Below are positions 8,222-17,904 of a stretch of 64,000 bases of DNA, in pieces. The translations under genes were made by a program, and so were the position numbers. This stretch comes from Bacteroidales bacterium (GTDB taxonomy: Bacteria; Bacteroidota; Bacteroidia; Bacteroidales; UBA932). The stretch spans positions 62,001 through 126,000 of the forward strand of contig JAGBVR010000007.1 in the NCBI GenBank assembly GCA_017630215.1. The letters run 5' to 3'. The notes under the pieces are model-generated. The model ran no database searches. It was not told the origin of the DNA and was given only the letters and a program-made list of their open reading frames with translations. The stretch's first letter is position 1. Each line of letters begins with the position of its first letter.

Positions 8222-11200
8222 TTAGAATGTAATATCAATACCGAACATCATTGTCTTCTGCCAAGTATAGCTCATATGGTTGTTTACGTCTGAACTTCTA
8301 GAGAATGCAGACTCTGGGTCAACATAGAGACAGTTCTTCTTGAGTGGTGACCAGTAGTAGAGGTTCTCACCTGTGAAGTAAACACGGATCTTATCTACAT
8401 TGATCTTGTCAAGCCATCTCTTAGGAAGGGTGTAACCTACAGTAAGGTTCTTGAATCTGAGGTATCTTACGTTCTGGAGATACATGCTGTTCACCTTGCT
8501 GAGCTCACCACCAGTTGCTGAATATGAACGAGGTCTTGGGAAGTATGCATCAGGATTCTCCTCTGACCAGCATCTCTGAATGAAGTCTCTCTGAAGGAAT
8601 GATACATATGAGTATGAGTAGCAACCCCAGAAGTTCATGTTGAATCCGTGTGGATACCAATAGTGGTTACCTGTTCCCTGGAAGAATGCTGACACATCGA
8701 AGCCGAGGTAATCGAATGCTACAGTGAATCCATACTGGAGGCTTGCAAGGCTGTTACCGAGAATCTTGCGGTCACCTGGCTTGTCGACAGTATTTGCACC
8801 GACACCGAGGACACCGTCACCGTCAAGGTCAACGAACTTAAGGTCACCTGCAAGGAATCCGCCTGTCATACGGCCGTTGATGTAGCTGCAGTCGAGCACC
8901 TCTGAAGTGTACTGCTTAGCCTCTTCGTCAGTTGCGAAAAGGCCTGCAACCTCGAATCCCCAGATGTCACCGATACGCATACCCTCATAATAAGACTTTG
9001 CAAATGTCTTGTCAGGGTTGTCGAACTTGGTGATGTGGCTTCGGAAGTCACTGAGCGATCCTCTTACGCTGTAACCGAACGGATGACCGCCAAGGTCGAA
9101 CTGGTCTCTCCAGCTGAGTGAGAGCTCATAACCCTTAGTACGGAGGTCTGCAGAGTTTGCCTTTGGAGGATCCGCACCGAAGATACCAGGAAGTGCGTCA
9201 CCGTCAGTAAGCATGTTCTTGGTATCACGGATATAAGCCTCGGCTGTGAACTCGAGTCTGTTGTTGAGCATTGCCACATCGAGACCGACATTGTACTGCT
9301 GTGAAGTCTCCCAAGTCAGACCGTCAGAAATAGGGTTTGAAAGGGATGTATACTTAGGCATTGTAGATCCTTCACCGAAAGTAAAGCTGCTGAAGTAGCT
9401 TGAGCTGATAGTTCTCAGATGTGAGTAATAACCTACATTCTGGTTACCAAGGCTACCGTATGATGCACGGAACTTGAGGTTGTTCACATGCTTCTTCGCA
9501 TTTGCAAAGAATGGCTCCTCTGAGATTCTCCATCCGAGTGATCCTGAAGGGAAGATACCCCAACGGCTGCCTGCCGCGAAGCGTGATGTACCGTCATAAC
9601 GAGCAGATGCCTCGAAGAGATAACGGCCCTTGTAGTCATAGTTGATACGACCGAAGAAACCGAGGAGTGAGTAAGCATTCTGGCCTCCGCTGACCTCTGT
9701 AAGCACGTTACCTGTAGCGTCTGGAGCGATGAGGTTAAGGTCATTGAGACTCTCGCTGAGGAGGTTCTTACCTGTTGCCTTGAGGTTCTTGTTGTAATAA
9801 GTCTCGGCATTTGCACCAGCCATTACTGTAAGATGGTGAGCATCCTTCCAAGTTTCTTCGAATGTAGCGAAGATGTTACCTGAGAGGTAGTTGTATCTCT
9901 TTACAGTCTCGTCGAGTCTGTCCTCACCTGCACCTGAAGTATAGTACTCGATAGGGCCGTCAGGATAGATACGGTAGTCGAACTTTGTCTGACGGTTTGT
10001 ATAAGAAGTCGAGTAGTTTCTGTAAGTGAAGTTCGCTGTGATATTGAACTGCTTGACCGGAGTGAACTTGAGTTCGGTAGTATTAGCGAAATCATTATAC
10101 TTGTCCATGTTGTAGTTGTTGCCGTTACCGTAAACGATATGACGACCGTTAGCTACATTATATGAACCAGAGATGAGTGGAGTGGTATAAAGCCATGATC
10201 CGTCAGGGTTCTTCTGAGGGAATGATGCCAACGCGTGACGTGCAGCATATGCAAACGCATTCTCAACGCTACCTACACCTGGGAATGAATAGCTTGAAGT
10301 GAAGTAAGATGTATTGTTGGACATCTTGAACCACTTGTTGATGTTGAAGTCGATCTTCGAACGGAGATTGTACTTCTGATATACGTCAGGATTCTGCTTG
10401 ATCAGACCGACCTGCTTGTCATAGCTTCCAGAAAGGAAGTACTTTACATCCTTGTTACCACCGCTGATGGATACAGAGTGCTTCTGTACAGGGTGCTGGT
10501 CCTCGAAGAGTTCGTGGTACCAGTCGGTATTCGCATAGTAAACCCACTGCTTCTTACCGTTACGGACCTCCTCTACTGCCCAAGGACGGTCAGGATGCTC
10601 GGTCTTGTCGTTGATACGTGCAAGCATCTGAGCCATATCGTGGTCATTATAAGTGGTATACTTCTTACCTGCGTCAGCCTGCCAGAACTTGTCCACTGTA
10701 TAAACAGACCAGTAACCTCTTGTCTCATAATCTGTAGAAGTTGTAGGCTCTTCCCATCCGAACTTACCGCTGTATCGTACAGTAGCCTTTCCATCCTTGT
10801 CGCCACCACTCTTTGTAGTGATAAGGATCACACCGTAAGCGGCACGTGCACCGTAAACGGCAGCCGCAGCGGCATCCTTGATGACAGAGATTGAAGCCAC
10901 GTCATTAGGGTTAACGCGGTCAAGGTCACCGATGGCACCGTCGATCACAACGATAGGCTCAGCATCATTGATAGATGTGACACCACGGATGTTGATCGAT
11001 CCAGATGAACCAGGAGTACCTGATGAAGTCGTGATGTTAAGACCAGGAACTGAACCCTGGAGCATGTTGGTGAGTGAGTGCGAAGTTCTGTTTTCGAGTG
11101 CTTCGCTGTCCACAGTTGTAATGGCACCGGTAAGGTTTACCTTCTTCTGTGTACCATAACCTACGACTACAGTCTCCTCGATCAGCATTGTATCCTCATC

Positions 11201-11497
11201 GAGTACAATTGTGATCTTAGACTGAAGATCAGAAACAGTCACCTGTTTTGACGTGTAGCCAAGACAAGTAACATCGAGAGTGACGTTGCCAGACGGAACA
11301 TTCAGGCTGAAGTTACCGTCGATGTCAGTCACCGCACCCACATTGCCACCACCAGTCAGCATGACTGCGGCACCAATAATCGGCTGCTGAGTTGCATCGA
11401 GAACTGTTCCCGATACTTCTCTTGTCTGAGCGAAAAGCGAAACAAATCCGCCGAGCATCAGAACCAGAGAAACAGCAATTGGTTTAATGATTCTCAT
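8222..11497 (-). CDS. susC: SusC/RagA-family TonB-dependent outer-membrane transporter
   Basis: 1091 residues. Signal peptide ending SLFAQ, then a carboxypeptidase-D-regulatory-like beta domain (about 25-105, REVSGTVLDATQQPIIGAAV), a TonB-box/plug start at EETVVVGYGTQKKVNLTGAI (about 107-126), the plug with NIRGVTSINDAEPIVVIDG, and a beta-barrel to the C-terminal aromatic-rich end MFGIDITF. This is the energised import channel paired with the SusD lipoprotein downstream. No STN domain precedes the plug, so direct FecR/ECF-sigma signalling is unlikely. It lies 38 nt after the phosphoesterase lipoprotein gene and shares its transcript. Confidence 0.95.
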   Translation of the reverse strand: MRIIKPIAVSLVLMLGGFVSLFAQTREVSGTVLDATQQPIIGAAVMLTGGGNVGAVTDIDGNFSLNVPSGNVTLDVTCLGYTSKQVTVSDLQSKITIVLDEDTMLIEETVVVGYGTQKKVNLTGAITTVDSEALENRTSHSLTNMLQGSVPGLNITTSSGTPGSSGSINIRGVTSINDAEPIVVIDGAIGDLDRVNPNDVASISVIKDAAAAAVYGARAAYGVILITTKSGGDKDGKATVRYSGKFGWEEPTTSTDYETRGYWSVYTVDKFWQADAGKKYTTYNDHDMAQMLARINDKTEHPDRPWAVEEVRNGKKQWVYYANTDWYHELFEDQHPVQKHSVSISGGNKDVKYFLSGSYDKQVGLIKQNPDVYQKYNLRSKIDFNINKWFKMSNNTSYFTSSYSFPGVGSVENAFAYAARHALASFPQKNPDGSWLYTTPLISGSYNVANGRHIVYGNGNNYNMDKYNDFANTTELKFTPVKQFNITANFTYRNYSTSYTNRQTKFDYRIYPDGPIEYYTSGAGEDRLDETVKRYNYLSGNIFATFEETWKDAHHLTVMAGANAETYYNKNLKATGKNLLSESLNDLNLIAPDATGNVLTEVSGGQNAYSLLGFFGRINYDYKGRYLFEASARYDGTSRFAAGSRWGIFPSGSLGWRISEEPFFANAKKHVNNLKFRASYGSLGNQNVGYYSHLRTISSSYFSSFTFGEGSTMPKYTSLSNPISDGLTWETSQQYNVGLDVAMLNNRLEFTAEAYIRDTKNMLTDGDALPGIFGADPPKANSADLRTKGYELSLSWRDQFDLGGHPFGYSVRGSLSDFRSHITKFDNPDKTFAKSYYEGMRIGDIWGFEVAGLFATDEEAKQYTSEVLDCSYINGRMTGGFLAGDLKFVDLDGDGVLGVGANTVDKPGDRKILGNSLASLQYGFTVAFDYLGFDVSAFFQGTGNHYWYPHGFNMNFWGCYSYSYVSFLQRDFIQRCWSEENPDAYFPRPRSYSATGGELSKVNSMYLQNVRYLRFKNLTVGYTLPKRWLDKINVDKIRVYFTGENLYYWSPLKKNCLYVDPESAFSRSSDVNNHMSYTWQKTMMFGIDITF

Positions 11498-11535
11498 AAA
11501 ATTGGTTTTGGTTAATAATAGTTTGGTTGTATTGA

Positions 11536-13467
11536 TTATTTGTAAATATCAAATGAGAAAGCCTTTGGCCTCTTCATAGTCTCGGTATAGACATTTCCGA
11601 AACGGTCAGTAACCTTGATATCAAGAGTCGATGTGGCGCTTGATGCCTGTACACGGAACAGATGTTTGGTAGTGGATGTTCCGAAACCTCCCGAAGGACT
11701 CTTTCCGTTGTAAGCAATCAGGTGGAGAGGATCCTTGCCAGAAACACGCTCAACATTGAGAGATGTACCGTTCTCCTTCACCTCGATTGTCCACTGAGGA
11801 TCGTAGTTCCATACATTTATATATACATAATTATCATCGCTTGCCTCCTTCCATTCTTTCGCCTCATCCTCGAACTTCTTCTTATCGGAAGCACTCTTGC
11901 CGGAATCAACGAAAAGATCAGATGTAAGAGTCATGCTGTTGCGGTCATATGTTCTGAACTGATGGTTTACATCATGATATGTGCTCTTGAACTGCCATTT
12001 GAACTCAGTCCCATGAACATCCATGATCGTATATCCTCCCGGAGCACCATCCTGGGCAATATGGATACCCTGTGTCCAGTTTCCAGTCCACCACCATGTG
12101 GCACAGACTGCACCTGCGTTATGTTCGAAGATATTCTTGGTGGCAAGCTTGTCTACATTATACATCTTATGTGTATGACCGGTCCATACATGTACTTCAG
12201 TATGATGCTTGATGATATCTTCAAATGCTGCAGCATTATTCAAGCTGCCATTGTCTGAATCATTATACAGAGGGGCATGCATTGTTATGATCAATGGAGT
12301 AGCCTTGGAAACAAAGGACAAGTCCTTTTTGAGCCACTCGAGCTGTTCCTGAACTACAGCATCATTGTACTTACGGCTTGCAGCATCACCCTTTCCTGTG
12401 TTTGTACACTCGATATCATCGATCACTACATAATGCACATTACCTATATTAAATGAATAATATGTCGGAGCGATTGTCTTTTTATATCTCTTGACAGTAT
12501 CGAAATCACCAGCGACTCCCACAGCCATTTCGTGGTCATGATTACCGATGGTGTTGAATACCTGGATACCCTTTATCTTATTGATATCCCTCTTATACTC
12601 ATCAAAAGCGTATTTGTTTGATACCCAATAAAGTTCCCAGGTCATGTCTCCCATGGTCATTGCGTATGTCTTACGGCCGGCATATGCGCCAAGATATTCA
12701 TTGACATCAGCTGTGAAATCAGAGAACTGCCTTGCATCGGCTGTTCTGTTGGCCATATGAATGTCTCCGAAAATGAGCATCGTATGATTCTCCTGGCCCG
12801 GAGCCTCAACGAGAGGAAAGTCTACCCTTTCAACCTCGGCCTTAGACTTGGTAAGCTGCTGATGTATCATAGGAAACACTCCCTCTGACACAGCTTCATA
12901 ACCACTTGGTACAGACATAAACACATACCCGTGATACTTATCAGACTTGAATTGATATACACCATCAGCATCAGTCTGCACTACCTCATATCCATCAGAA
13001 ACAACTACACCGGCTATTCCTTTGCCATCACATGAAACAACTCCATAGACATTGTTTCCTTCCTTGACAGTTATCTCCTTATCATCCTCTGCCGGAGGAG
13101 TCGTATAGGAAACTGTAAGGTCCATGATGCCCATCAATTTCTTGGAAGAACCTCTCTGAATATATACATTATATAATCCGGATACTATACCTTTATATAA
13201 AGCAATAGTAAAATTCTTCTCAGTCACTGAAGTGATCTTGCAAGTCTTCAGTTCTCCTGTCGGATCTCCAAGGACAACTACATCTGTCATTAAAGGAGCC
13301 TTTCCGAACTGAACTCGGAAACTCATTTCAGTATCATTGAAATTCACCGTAGCAGTAGCCGGGACACTGAACTGAACATCAAAATTACCGTTATCCACTT
13401 TCTCGGTACAAGCTATGGTACCGAACGAAAGGATGGCAGTTAAAATTAAAAACAGAATCTTTTTCAC
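11536..13467 (-). CDS. Calcineurin-like phosphoesterase lipoprotein
   Basis: 643 residues; lipobox TIAC gives lipidation at Cys20. An Ig-like N-terminal domain (about 28-120) precedes a MetallophosN-like beta domain (about 135-220), the catalytic core (about 228-440) and a C-terminal beta domain (about 450-643). The metal ligands are complete: GDIH (234-237), GDMTWE (273-278), GNHDHE (308-313), MHAP (396-399) and GHTH (430-433). It is thus a better canonical match than the 496-residue protein at the end of the locus, which has DPQ instead of DIH. It lies between GlpT and SusC with short gaps (11 and 38 nt), so it probably acts on the cell surface or in the periplasm on material handled by SusCD. 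Substrate unknown. Confidence 0.9.
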   Translation of the reverse strand: MKKILFLILTAILSFGTIACTEKVDNGNFDVQFSVPATATVNFNDTEMSFRVQFGKAPLMTDVVVLGDPTGELKTCKITSVTEKNFTIALYKGIVSGLYNVYIQRGSSKKLMGIMDLTVSYTTPPAEDDKEITVKEGNNVYGVVSCDGKGIAGVVVSDGYEVVQTDADGVYQFKSDKYHGYVFMSVPSGYEAVSEGVFPMIHQQLTKSKAEVERVDFPLVEAPGQENHTMLIFGDIHMANRTADARQFSDFTADVNEYLGAYAGRKTYAMTMGDMTWELYWVSNKYAFDEYKRDINKIKGIQVFNTIGNHDHEMAVGVAGDFDTVKRYKKTIAPTYYSFNIGNVHYVVIDDIECTNTGKGDAASRKYNDAVVQEQLEWLKKDLSFVSKATPLIITMHAPLYNDSDNGSLNNAAAFEDIIKHHTEVHVWTGHTHKMYNVDKLATKNIFEHNAGAVCATWWWTGNWTQGIHIAQDGAPGGYTIMDVHGTEFKWQFKSTYHDVNHQFRTYDRNSMTLTSDLFVDSGKSASDKKKFEDEAKEWKEASDDNYVYINVWNYDPQWTIEVKENGTSLNVERVSGKDPLHLIAYNGKSPSGGFGTSTTKHLFRVQASSATSTLDIKVTDRFGNVYTETMKRPKAFSFDIYK

Positions 13468-13478
13468 GTTATAAGTTT

Positions 13479-14858
13479 TTAGTTCTTTTCAGACTTAAGA
13501 GTCAGCATACAAAGGAGGATACCGAGCGCCGCTCCGATGACCATGGTAAAGTTAGCCATATCCCAGCTCTTGTCCGCAATACCTCCTACGATGATCTTCG
13601 AAAGGAGGGAATCACCGATAAGGTATCCTGAAAGTCCGACGAAGCCGGCTGCTGTACCAGCTGCGTTCTTAGGCACGAGATTTAATGCCTGGATGCTGAC
13701 TAGGGCTACAGGACCATAAATGCAGAATCCGATAAGGATAAGAGCGACATATACCCATACCTTTGCTGAGATACCAGTTGCGACAGCGAGTGCAGGAACC
13801 TGCCAATAGATAACACATCCGATAAGGACGAGGCCCATGAAGATGATGTTAGGAGGAGCGCACTTGCCTTTGAAGAACTTAGCCGAAATCCATCCGCATA
13901 CGATTGTTCCTACCGCACCTACATAGTTATGTATAGAGAATGCCATCTTGCTTTCGGCACCGGTCATGATTCCTGTCTCCTGAAGGTATGTCGGCGACCA
14001 GTCACCCACACCATATCTCACCATATAGACGAAAGCATTCGCAAGGGCAATCATCCAGATCCACTTATTCTTGAGGACATAATCGAATAGCTGCGTCTTG
14101 AAAGGCACTTTCTCACCGACCTTTTCCTTGGTCTTCACACCCGAATGGTCATTTCTCCAGTCTGCAACTGAAGGAAGTCCGCATGACTCTGGTGTATCAC
14201 GAAGAGACCACCAGCAGAATACAGCAAGAAGAAGCGCAAAAGCTGAAGGGACAATAAAGTTCGCCCTCCATGTCTGAGCGATGCCCAGGTCAGCGAAAAG
14301 TCCCACACCGAAAATTGCAAGGATACCGAGAGTACCGGCACCGATTGTATGAGAAGTGTTCCAAAGCGACATCTTGAAGCTTCGCTCGTTATTCGAGAAC
14401 CAATACGCCATCATACGTCCGCAAGGAGGCCATCCCATTCCGGAAAGAACACCCACAAAGAGCATAACTACGAAAAGCATAGCCACATTGAACGCCGGAT
14501 TAGCAGCTGAATATGGCAGAAGGCCCATAGCCATCATCACAAGGGAGGCTACAACCAGACCGACTGTGAGGAACTTTCTCGCATCCGAACGGTCAGAAAG
14601 CATACCCATTCCAAACTTGCTGAATGCATACGCAATCGAGAGAGCAGAAGCCGCTACTCCAATACCGAATTTATCTGCCAATCCCTCGGCAATCATATCA
14701 GGGGCTGCAAGTGAAAGGTTCTTTCTTACAAGATAATAAGCGGCATATCCAAGGAACGAACCCATAAAGACCTTGAATCTCATAGACTTATAGACAGAAT
14801 CAATCTTCTCTTTCGGAAGAAGTGGCTTCGCCTGAGGCGGATCGAAGAATTTTGCCAT
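13479..14858 (-). CDS. glpT: OPA-family organophosphate:phosphate antiporter, GlpT-like
   Basis: 459 residues, about 12 hydrophobic segments. Hallmarks of the OPA branch of the major facilitator family are visible: MGSFLGYAAYYLVRKNLSLAAP near the N-terminus (arginine in the first helix region), the FSKFGMGMLSDRSDARKF loop, GMGWPPCGRMMAYWF and LRDTPESCGLP. Family members swap glycerol-3-phosphate, hexose-6-phosphate or phosphoglycerate for inorganic phosphate across the inner membrane. The start at 14858 (MAKFFDPPQAKPLLPKEK) is preferred over an in-frame ATG 39 nt upstream because it begins the conserved amphipathic N-terminus. It is the first gene of the operon with the phosphoesterase and SusCD, which suggests import of the released phospho-compound. 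GlpT versus UhpT specificity cannot be settled. Confidence 0.85.
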   Translation of the reverse strand: MAKFFDPPQAKPLLPKEKIDSVYKSMRFKVFMGSFLGYAAYYLVRKNLSLAAPDMIAEGLADKFGIGVAASALSIAYAFSKFGMGMLSDRSDARKFLTVGLVVASLVMMAMGLLPYSAANPAFNVAMLFVVMLFVGVLSGMGWPPCGRMMAYWFSNNERSFKMSLWNTSHTIGAGTLGILAIFGVGLFADLGIAQTWRANFIVPSAFALLLAVFCWWSLRDTPESCGLPSVADWRNDHSGVKTKEKVGEKVPFKTQLFDYVLKNKWIWMIALANAFVYMVRYGVGDWSPTYLQETGIMTGAESKMAFSIHNYVGAVGTIVCGWISAKFFKGKCAPPNIIFMGLVLIGCVIYWQVPALAVATGISAKVWVYVALILIGFCIYGPVALVSIQALNLVPKNAAGTAAGFVGLSGYLIGDSLLSKIIVGGIADKSWDMANFTMVIGAALGILLCMLTLKSEKN

Positions 14859-14894
14859 TATTTTACGGTTATGGTTTTTACTGTTTAAATCGTG

Positions 14895-14902
14895 CAAATT
14901 TA
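14895..14902 (-). promoter_or_regulatory. -7 box of the glpT-phosphoesterase-SusCD operon
   Basis: Reverse-strand TAAATTTG matches TAnnTTTG, 36 nt upstream of the glpT ATG. The expected TTTG -33 element at the 19-nt distance is not obvious, consistent with a regulated promoter. Confidence 0.5.
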
Positions 14903-15122
14903 GTCAAAAAATCCTTATTCTGTTGATAAATCTTTAGATTTATTTACAATCCAGATAGAGTTGCTTAAAAATTTTAACAATACGTTATGACTGGAGCATC
15001 ACTATATTCTCTTCGTCTTGAGCTGACATCATGCTATACGATGGCTTCAGGAGATCGAAATATATGACATTCTGGTATGACGAATCAGATGTTTCTGGCA
15101 TTTTTCTGCCATATTGTCAGTA
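14903..15122. other. Divergent intergenic region between glpT operon and grpE-dnaJ
   Basis: About 220 bp, AT-rich, with no convincing coding sequence. It separates the reverse-strand glpT promoter from the forward grpE promoter. Nothing recognisable as a heat-shock CIRCE operator was seen. Confidence 0.5.
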
Positions 15123-15153
15123 TTTTTCAAGTGGCAGATTATTTGTATCTTTG
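15123..15153 (+). promoter_or_regulatory. Promoter of the grpE-dnaJ operon
   Basis: The -7 box TATCTTTG lies at 15146-15153 with a T-rich -33 stretch (TTTTT, 15123-15127) about 18 nt upstream, fitting the Bacteroidota primary sigma pattern. The leader to the grpE ATG would be about 110 nt. Confidence 0.65.
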
Positions 15154-15195
15154 CCGGTCGTTTTGAAGAGACAACGAACTGAACACGACGATAAG

Positions 15196-15357
15196 ATGCT
15201 TATAACCATGGTTATTGCGACGATTGTCGCATTACTTTTCGGCAAGGTAACAATTAAGGAGATAAAGGAATATGTCAGAAAACACACAAATGAATCAGGA
15301 AGCTCTGAATCAGGAGGAAACCACACAGGAGACTCCGATGCAGGAAGCGCAGCCTAA
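15196..15357 (+). CDS. Possible small membrane protein ORF in the grpE leader (uncertain)
   Basis: 53 codons from the first ATG after the predicted start of transcription. The product begins MLITMVIATIVALLFGKVTI, a single hydrophobic helix, followed by a charged stretch and a Ser/Gly/Glu-rich tail. The last 86 nt overlap grpE in another frame, so the tail may simply reflect the overlapping grpE sequence. No strong ribosome-binding site is visible. It could be a real small protein, a leader ORF that affects grpE translation, or chance. Conservation of the hydrophobic part in relatives would decide. Confidence 0.3.
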   Translation: MLITMVIATIVALLFGKVTIKEIKEYVRKHTNESGSSESGGNHTGDSDAGSAA

Positions 15358-15883
15358 GGAAGAAGCCGCGCAGGAAAAGAAGGGATTCCTGAAGAAGGGC
15401 AATAAGGATAAAGCGAAGATAGAGGAACTTGAAAAGAAGATAGCCCAGCTCGAGGAAAAGACCGCAAAAGACAAGGATGACTATATAAGGCTGATGGCGG
15501 AATTTGACAATTTCCGCAGACGTACCTCACAGGAAAAGCTGGAGCTCGTAAGCATGGCTTCCACTGAAACCATCAAGGGACTTCTCCCTGTTCTGGATGA
15601 CTGCGAAAGAGCTCTGAAGGTGCTTCTCGAATCGGACGACAGCGACGCAGCAAAAGAAGGTACCGAATTGATTTACAACAAGCTGATGACTTATCTTAAA
15701 GGTAAGGGACTCGCTGTAATCGAGGCTTTTGGCCAGCCTTTCGACACCGACCTTCACGAGGCTGTCGCACAGTTCCCCGTGCAGGAAGAAGACAAAAAGG
15801 GAAAGGTATTTGATGTAGTACAGACAGGATACACGCTTAACGGAAAAGTGATCCGTTTTGCCAAGGTGGTAGTCGGAATCTAA
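15272..15883 (+). CDS. grpE: GrpE nucleotide exchange factor
   Basis: 203 residues. GrpE releases ADP from DnaK and works as a dimer with DnaJ in cytoplasmic protein folding. An acidic low-complexity N-terminus (1-45) leads into a long coiled coil (about 48-95, [17 protein letters not shown]), the family block [15 protein letters not shown], and the C-terminal beta domain with [13 protein letters not shown] and [22 protein letters not shown] about 10 nt upstream supports the ATG at 15272. It is followed after 11 nt by dnaJ; dnaK is not in the window. Confidence 0.95.
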   Translation: MSENTQMNQEALNQEETTQETPMQEAQPKEEAAQEKKGFLKKGNKDKAKIEELEKKIAQLEEKTAKDKDDYIRLMAEFDNFRRRTSQEKLELVSMASTETIKGLLPVLDDCERALKVLLESDDSDAAKEGTELIYNKLMTYLKGKGLAVIEAFGQPFDTDLHEAVAQFPVQEEDKKGKVFDVVQTGYTLNGKVIRFAKVVVGI

Positions 15884-15894
15884 GACCTCATTTT

Positions 15895-17067
15895 ATGGCT
15901 AAGAAAGATTATTATGAAGTGCTGGGCGTCGATAAAAACGCAACGGCTGATGAGATAAAGAAGGCATACAGAAAGCTGGCTGTCAAATATCACCCGGACA
16001 AAAATCCAGGTGACAAGGAAGCTGAGGAAAAGTTCAAGGAAGCGGCAGAAGCATATTCCATCCTGAGCGACCCTGACAAAAAGGCAAGATACGACCAGTT
16101 CGGACATGCTGGAGTAGATGGTGCAGGTCCTGATTTCAGCGGAGGATTCGGCAATCTTAACGACATCCTCAACGACCTGTTCGGAGGTGCATTTGGCGGA
16201 GGCTTCGGAGGTTTCAGCGGCTTTGGTGGCGGTTTCGGCGGTAGCCGAGGTGGCCAGAAACAGCAGAGGGTATATAGAGGACGCGACATACGCGTACGCG
16301 TAAAGCTCACGCTGGAAGAAATCGCCAAAGGAGTTGAGAAGGAAATCAGCATAGAGAAAAGCGTCCCTTGCTCTGATTGTAATGGAAGAGGGGCAAAGAA
16401 CAACTCCGACATCAAGACATGTACGGCATGCGGGGGCACGGGACAGGTACAGAGAGTAGTGAATTCCCTTTTCGGCCAGACAGTCACCTATTCTACCTGC
16501 CAGCAGTGTGGCGGCGAAGGAAAAGTAATAACAAACCCATGTCGCACATGTGGTGGTAGCGGTCTGGTGCGCAAACGCGAGACAATAAAGGTAAAGATAC
16601 CTGCCGGAGTAGAGGCAGGCATGCAACTTACCATCGGAGGTGAAGGACATGCAGCCAAGAACAATGGCATACCGGGCGATCTGCTTGTAGTTATAGAAGA
16701 GCAGGAGCACCCTGACTTCAAGCGCGAGGGAAACAACCTTTTCTACACGAAGATAATATCTATTCCAGAGGCAATACTGGGTGCTGAAGTGGAGATACCA
16801 TGTATAGACGGCACAAAAAAAATAAAGATTGATCCGGGAACGCAGTCTGGAACAGTGACAAAGATCAACGGCAAGGGACTCCCGACCGTAAATGGCTATG
16901 GTGGCACGGGCGATCTTTACGTAAAGATTGCAGTATGGATTCCTAAGAAGCTCGATAAAGAAGATAAAGCGATTATAGAATCACTGCAAATGAGAGAAGG
17001 ATTCAGGCCAAATCCGAATAAAGAAGACAAAAGTTTCTTCGACAAAGTGAAGGATTGGTTCGATTAA
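15895..17067 (+). CDS. dnaJ: DnaJ co-chaperone
   Basis: 390 residues, full-length type I DnaJ. J-domain at 1-70 with the HPD motif in [10 protein letters not shown], a Gly/Phe-rich linker (about 75-120, repeated GGFGG), a cysteine-rich zinc domain with four CxxCxGxG-type repeats (about 155-235: [32 protein letters not shown]), and the substrate-binding C-terminal domains. It stimulates DnaK ATPase and delivers clients. It follows grpE by 11 nt in a chaperone operon. Confidence 0.97.
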   Translation: MAKKDYYEVLGVDKNATADEIKKAYRKLAVKYHPDKNPGDKEAEEKFKEAAEAYSILSDPDKKARYDQFGHAGVDGAGPDFSGGFGNLNDILNDLFGGAFGGGFGGFSGFGGGFGGSRGGQKQQRVYRGRDIRVRVKLTLEEIAKGVEKEISIEKSVPCSDCNGRGAKNNSDIKTCTACGGTGQVQRVVNSLFGQTVTYSTCQQCGGEGKVITNPCRTCGGSGLVRKRETIKVKIPAGVEAGMQLTIGGEGHAAKNNGIPGDLLVVIEEQEHPDFKREGNNLFYTKIISIPEAILGAEVEIPCIDGTKKIKIDPGTQSGTVTKINGKGLPTVNGYGGTGDLYVKIAVWIPKKLDKEDKAIIESLQMREGFRPNPNKEDKSFFDKVKDWFD

Positions 17068-17140
17068 GGGCCCATTTTTGGGGATTTCAAGGTAAAAAAT
17101 GAGAAAATTTACATTTTTTGATAAAATTTCTTCAAAAAAG

Positions 17141-17171
17141 TTTGGAGGTTAAAAATTTATTCCTACCTTTG
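17141..17171 (+). promoter_or_regulatory. Promoter of rplS
   Basis: TTTG at 17141-17144, exactly 19 nt, then TACCTTTG at 17164-17171. This is a textbook Bacteroidota -33/-7 pair, about 80 nt before the L19 start codon. Confidence 0.8.
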
Positions 17172-17250
17172 CAATCCCAAAATCAAAGCAACCTCTTGCG
17201 AAGGGTGAAAAAGAATCGCAATGTTGCCAAAATTTAAATTTAATACAGAA

Positions 17251-17622
17251 ATGGATCTTATTAAAGTAGTAGAGCAGGCATTCGCAAACGAGAACAGAGC
17301 CAGCTACCCAAAATTCAAAGCCGGTGACACAATCACCGTAACATACAGAATCAAGGAGGGTGACAAGGAGAGACTTCAGAAGTTCAGAGGAACAGTTATC
17401 CAGCTTCGTGGAGCATCAGCAAACACCAGAACATTCACAGTTCGCAAGATGGCTAGCGGTGTAGGTGTTGAGAGAATCTTCCCATTTGAATCACCATTCA
17501 TCGATTCAATCGAACTCAACAAGATTGGTAAAGTTCGTCGCGCACGTATTTTCTATCTCCGTGAGCTCACTGGTAAGAAGGCTCGCATCAAGGAGAAGAA
17601 GGGTGCAAGAGTAACTGAATAA
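17251..17622 (+). CDS. rplS: 50S ribosomal protein L19
   Basis: 123 residues. L19 sits at the 30S-50S interface. The start at 17251 ([20 protein letters not shown]) fits the family; an in-frame ATG at 17221 would add an atypical ten-residue extension. Conserved features include [26 protein letters not shown], the [19 protein letters not shown] block and the basic end [13 protein letters not shown]-like segment (written here [18 protein letters not shown]). A tRNA-Arg gene follows 22 nt after the stop and probably shares the transcript. Confidence 0.97.
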   Translation: MDLIKVVEQAFANENRASYPKFKAGDTITVTYRIKEGDKERLQKFRGTVIQLRGASANTRTFTVRKMASGVGVERIFPFESPFIDSIELNKIGKVRRARIFYLRELTGKKARIKEKKGARVTE

Positions 17623-17644
17623 AGAATAGCAGTTAACTGCATAC

Positions 17645-17718
17645 GGCTCCGTAGCTCAACTGAATAGAGCATCTGACTACGGATCAGAAGGTTACAGGTT
17701 TGAATCCTGTCGGAGTCA
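17645..17718 (+). tRNA. tRNA-Arg (anticodon ACG)
   Basis: Folds as a complete cloverleaf: acceptor GGCTCCG with CGGAGTC (one G-U pair), D-stem GCTC/GAGC, anticodon stem TCTGA/TCAGA around loop CTACGGA (T33, anticodon ACG), five-base variable loop, and T-stem ACAGG/CCTGT with loop TTTGAAT. The 3' CCA is not encoded. The ACG anticodon is normally edited to ICG by TadA to read CGU/CGC/CGA. Confidence 0.95.
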
Positions 17719-17720
17719 CT

Positions 17721-17760
17721 AAAATCGGCATTCTAGATATCTAGGATGCCGATTTTCTTT
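17721..17760 (+). terminator. Intrinsic terminator after rplS/tRNA-Arg
   Basis: A long, nearly perfect inverted repeat whose left arm AAAATCGGCATTCTAG starts 3 nt after the tRNA, pairs with CTAGGATGCCGATTTT (one G-T) and ends in CTTTTATTT. Confidence 0.9.
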
Positions 17761-17904
17761 TATTTGCTCCAAAAGGCTCAACGTAAAATCGGATCAGTCA
17801 CAAAAGCATATGTCTCGAAAAATAGATTAAGATTATGACAGACGATAATCATCTGCAAGCCCCCGAATTCTTCGCAATGAAGCTTTATTCGAGTCGCTTC
17901 GAAA

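Noticed and set aside
15001-15145. CIRCE or sigma-32-type heat-shock control of grpE-dnaJ
   Set aside because: No TTAGCACTC-N9-GAGTGCTAA inverted repeat or sigma-32 boxes were found; the ordinary Bacteroidota promoter at 15123-15153 suffices.
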